Source of the DNA: Kitasatospora terrestris
GTDB lineage: Bacteria > Actinomycetota > Actinomycetes > Streptomycetales > Streptomycetaceae
DNA: 64,000 bases
Reading direction: 5' to 3'
NCBI RefSeq assembly: GCF_039542905.1
Contig: NZ_BAABIS010000001.1
Span: 620,001 to 684,000, forward strand
A model generated the notes under the pieces. It was given only the letters and a program-made list of their open reading frames with translations. It searched no databases and had not been told where the DNA came from. Below, one piece after another: positions 62,303 through 64,000 of this stretch. Position 1 is the first letter of the stretch, and the number at the start of each line of letters is the position of its first letter. The position numbers were made by a program, and so were the translations under genes.

Positions 62303-63022
62303 ACAACCCATGACGCTCACGTCGAGGGCCCTGACCTGGCCGCACTGGCCGCACTGCTGGCCGACGGCACCCGGGCCGGCTTCTGCCTGGCCCTTCTGGA
62401 CGGCCGTGCATGGACCGCGAGCGAGTTGGCGCGCCATGCCGGAGTGGCCGCCTCGACGGCGACCGGGCACTTGAACCTCCTGGTCAGCGGGGGGCTCCTC
62501 ACGCAGGAGCGCCAAGGCCGCCATCGCTACGTCCGCCTGGCCGACCCCGACACGGCCGAACTGATCGAGAAGCTTGCTTCGATGGCGCCTCGGCGCGCCG
62601 ATCCGCCCCGCTCGCTGCCCGCTGCCAACCGCAGCCGGGCGCTGGCCCGTGCCCGCACGTGCTACGACCATCTCGCCGGCGCTCTCGGGGTGGCGATCAC
62701 CGAGGCGATGACCGATCGGGGGCTGCTGGACTGGGGGCAGGGGCTGACTCTCACCAGCGACGGGGCCGCCTGGCTCGCTGAACTCGGCATCGCACAACCG
62801 CCCGCCACCCGGCGCCCGCCGGTTCGCTCGTGCCTGGACTGGACCGAACGCCGCCCCCACCTGGCCGGCGCCGTCGGCGCCGCCCTGTGCCGTCACGCCT
62901 TCGACGCCGGCTGGATCACTCGGATCGGCACAAGCCGCGCCGTCGCTCTCACCGACACCGGCAAGCGCGCGCTCAAGGACCACCTCGGTCTGGCCGGCGA
63001 GACGCAGACTCCGGTCAGGTGA
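62303..63022 (+). CDS. ArsR-family winged-helix regulator (start uncertain)
   Basis: About 240 residues. Winged HTH at the N-terminus (ALLDGRAWTASELARHAGVAASTATGHLNLLVSGGLL) and a long C-terminal domain (WGQGLTLTSDGAAWLAELGI, CRHAFDAGWI). The reading frame opens after a stop at 62300 but has no ATG/GTG before the HTH; the nearest usable start, TTG at 62426, would cut the first helix. ATG codons at 62298 and 62310 are in other frames, so a frameshift or sequencing error near 62305 is likely, or a rare start is used. Confidence 0.75.
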   Translation, partial: TTHDAHVEGPDLAALAALLADGTRAGFCLALLDGRAWTASELARHAGVAASTATGHLNLLVSGGLLTQERQGRHRYVRLADPDTAELIEKLASMAPRRADPPRSLPAANRSRALARARTCYDHLAGALGVAITEAMTDRGLLDWGQGLTLTSDGAAWLAELGIAQPPATRRPPVRSCLDWTERRPHLAGAVGAALCRHAFDAGWITRIGTSRAVALTDTGKRALKDHLGLAGETQTPVR

Positions 63023-63129
63023 ACACCAGCCCTCTGGGTCTGGCCCTACGGCTGTCCACGTCTCGGGCGACACGGTTGGTCTTCGTTGCTGACTTCAGCC
63101 CGTCGGGGTGAATCCGGGCGAAGTCCCTG

Positions 63130-63330
63130 ATGGTCCTGAAGCGGCTGCGCCGGGAGTCGGTACGGGTGCGGGTGCGGGTGCGGGCGCGGGCAGCCGAGTT
63201 GTCCGAGCAGGAGGTCAAGCCGGCGGAGGTGGCCCGGCGCCTGCGGGTGAGTTCGAAGTCGGCTTGCCAGTGGCACCGGTCGTGGCGCGACGGCGGGACC
63301 GGGGCGCCTGTTTGTGGCGGGACTGATCGC
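63130..63330 (+). pseudogene. fragment of an IS630-type transposase
   Basis: Codons from ATG 63130 give RRLRRESVRVRV, then the HTH AAELSEQEVKPAEVARRLRVSSKSACQWHRSW typical of IS630/Tc1 N-termini; nothing of the DDE domain follows. A GGTGCG-type repeat run sits at its start. Transposon remnant. Confidence 0.6.
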
Positions 63331-63398
63331 CGTGCGGCCCGGCTCGCGCGCCCGGTGATCACGGCGGCGACGTGGATGTCCTTGTGGGCGTCGCCCCC
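63320..63398 (-). pseudogene. fragment of an IS110-type transposase N-terminus
   Basis: On the minus strand the translation reads GGDAHKDIHVAAVITGRAS, the catalytic Asp region characteristic of IS110 transposases, but both sides are cut off and no further conserved part is present. Mobile DNA debris next to the IS630 fragment. Confidence 0.5.
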
Positions 63399-63552
63399 AG
63401 GAACGCGCCGGCGGCCGGACGGGGTTCCGCGGATGAGGGGCGGCGTCAGCACACCCGGGAGCGTGTACCCGGGGATCGCGGGTAGGCGGCGGGACACACG
63501 CGTTCCAGCAGGGCGTGCGGCAACTGGCGACCTTCGACTTCCGGAGACTGGT

Positions 63553-64000
63553 ATGACCGTGACCGCCGAGAGCAGCACGGCGACGATACTGTTCGCGCAG
63601 CGGTACCGAGTGTGTTCGGTGCTCGGCCGGGGCGGCGGGGCCGACGTCCTGCACGCCGTGGACGAGCGCTTGAAGCGTGAGGTGGCTCTCAAGGTCTTCC
63701 GACCCGGTGCGAGCGCGGACGCGGCCCGGCGCTTCGGCACGGAGGCGCGGCTGCTGGCCCGGCTCCGCCATCCGGGGCTGATCGAGGTCTACGACTACGG
63801 GGTCGTCGGCGAGCAGCCCTACCTCGCCCTGGAACTGGTGCCAGGTCCCACGCTGGCGGAGCTGCTGCGGTCCCACCCGATGCCGACCGATCAGGTCCGG
63901 CGGCTCGGACGTGATGTGGCCGAGGTGCTGGCGTTCGTACACTCCCACGGGGTCGTCCACCGGGACGTCAAACCGTCCAATGTCCTGATGGACGCTGACG
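63553..64000 (+). CDS. serine/threonine protein kinase, 5' part only
   Basis: The window ends inside this gene. The N-terminal kinase domain shows the Gly-rich loop LGRGGGADV, the Lys in EVALKVF, hinge LALELVPG and the catalytic loop VHRDVKPSNV. GGAG precedes the ATG at 63553. Streptomyces-type PknB-like kinases are usually membrane-anchored with extra C-terminal domains; these lie outside. Partial. Confidence 0.93.
   Translation, partial: MTVTAESSTATILFAQRYRVCSVLGRGGGADVLHAVDERLKREVALKVFRPGASADAARRFGTEARLLARLRHPGLIEVYDYGVVGEQPYLALELVPGPTLAELLRSHPMPTDQVRRLGRDVAEVLAFVHSHGVVHRDVKPSNVLMDAD

Noticed and set aside
63162..63192. GGTGCG short tandem repeats as a CRISPR or regulatory array
   Set aside because: Only a few imperfect 6-base units within a transposase fragment; no spacers.

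Overview
The base composition (very GC-rich), third-position GC bias, GTG/TTG starts, overlapping stop/start junctions and gene families point to a Streptomyces- or Kitasatospora-like actinomycete chromosome. Without a taxonomic marker I cannot name the genus. No rRNA, tRNA or CRISPR array was seen.

Layout. (1) 1-4.4 kb: a hypothetical gene and cobalamin-dependent methionine synthase (metH). (2) 4.46-43.6 kb: a nonribosomal peptide (NRPS) gene cluster in three blocks. Block I (plus strand, 4465-12413) encodes an MbtH-carrier fusion, a thioesterase-like protein, a stand-alone adenylation (A) domain, a free carrier protein (PCP), a long plus a short acyl-CoA dehydrogenase, a second-copy 2-isopropylmalate synthase, a type II thioesterase and a NIPSNAP protein. 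It ends at a perfect 23-bp hairpin. Block II (minus strand, 36126 down to 12492) encodes an MFS exporter, a free PCP, two modular NRPSs (C-[A remnant]-PCP-C and C-A-PCP-TE), two Fe(II)/2-oxoglutarate oxygenases, an A-PCP protein, a partial-C-A protein, two type II thioesterases, a PCP fused to a catalytically empty thioesterase, an FkbM methyltransferase, an MbtH protein, a NodU/CmcH-type carbamoyltransferase and an SGNH hydrolase. An IS5-family element sits exactly in the stop codon of one oxygenase gene. Block III (plus strand, 36460-43575) encodes an XRE/ATPase regulator, MbtH, a thioesterase with a Cys nucleophile, A-PCP, two P450s and a free PCP, and ends at a perfect 20-bp hairpin. (3) 43.6-64 kb: ordinary accessory chromosome. 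It holds a Met/His-rich lipoprotein, a PucR-regulated ferredoxin reductase/fatty-acid desaturase pair, a sedolisin protease, a TetR/oxidoreductase pair with matching operators, secreted proteins including a bulb-type lectin, a GntR/ABC transporter operon whose permease is split by a second IS5-family element, a flavin reductase/ArsR pair around a 38-bp perfect palindrome, transposase remnants and the start of a Ser/Thr kinase.

How the cluster may work (inference). There are five intact A domains, nine carrier domains and only three condensation domains, so most building blocks are activated and modified on free carriers and passed on in trans. The C-A*-PCP-C protein keeps only a scrap of its A domain, so its own carrier must be charged by a partner. 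With three condensation domains and one cis-thioesterase the simplest product is a tetrapeptide. It would carry hydroxylations (two Fe/2OG enzymes, two P450s), one desaturation (dehydrogenase pair), a carbamate (carbamoyltransferase) and possibly a methyl group. The specificity residues I read by eye look Asn-like for the A domain beside an AsnO/VioC-type oxygenase. I do not recognise the product. The split tetrapeptide logic recalls GE81112 biosynthesis, but the halogenase and lysine cyclodeaminase expected there are absent.
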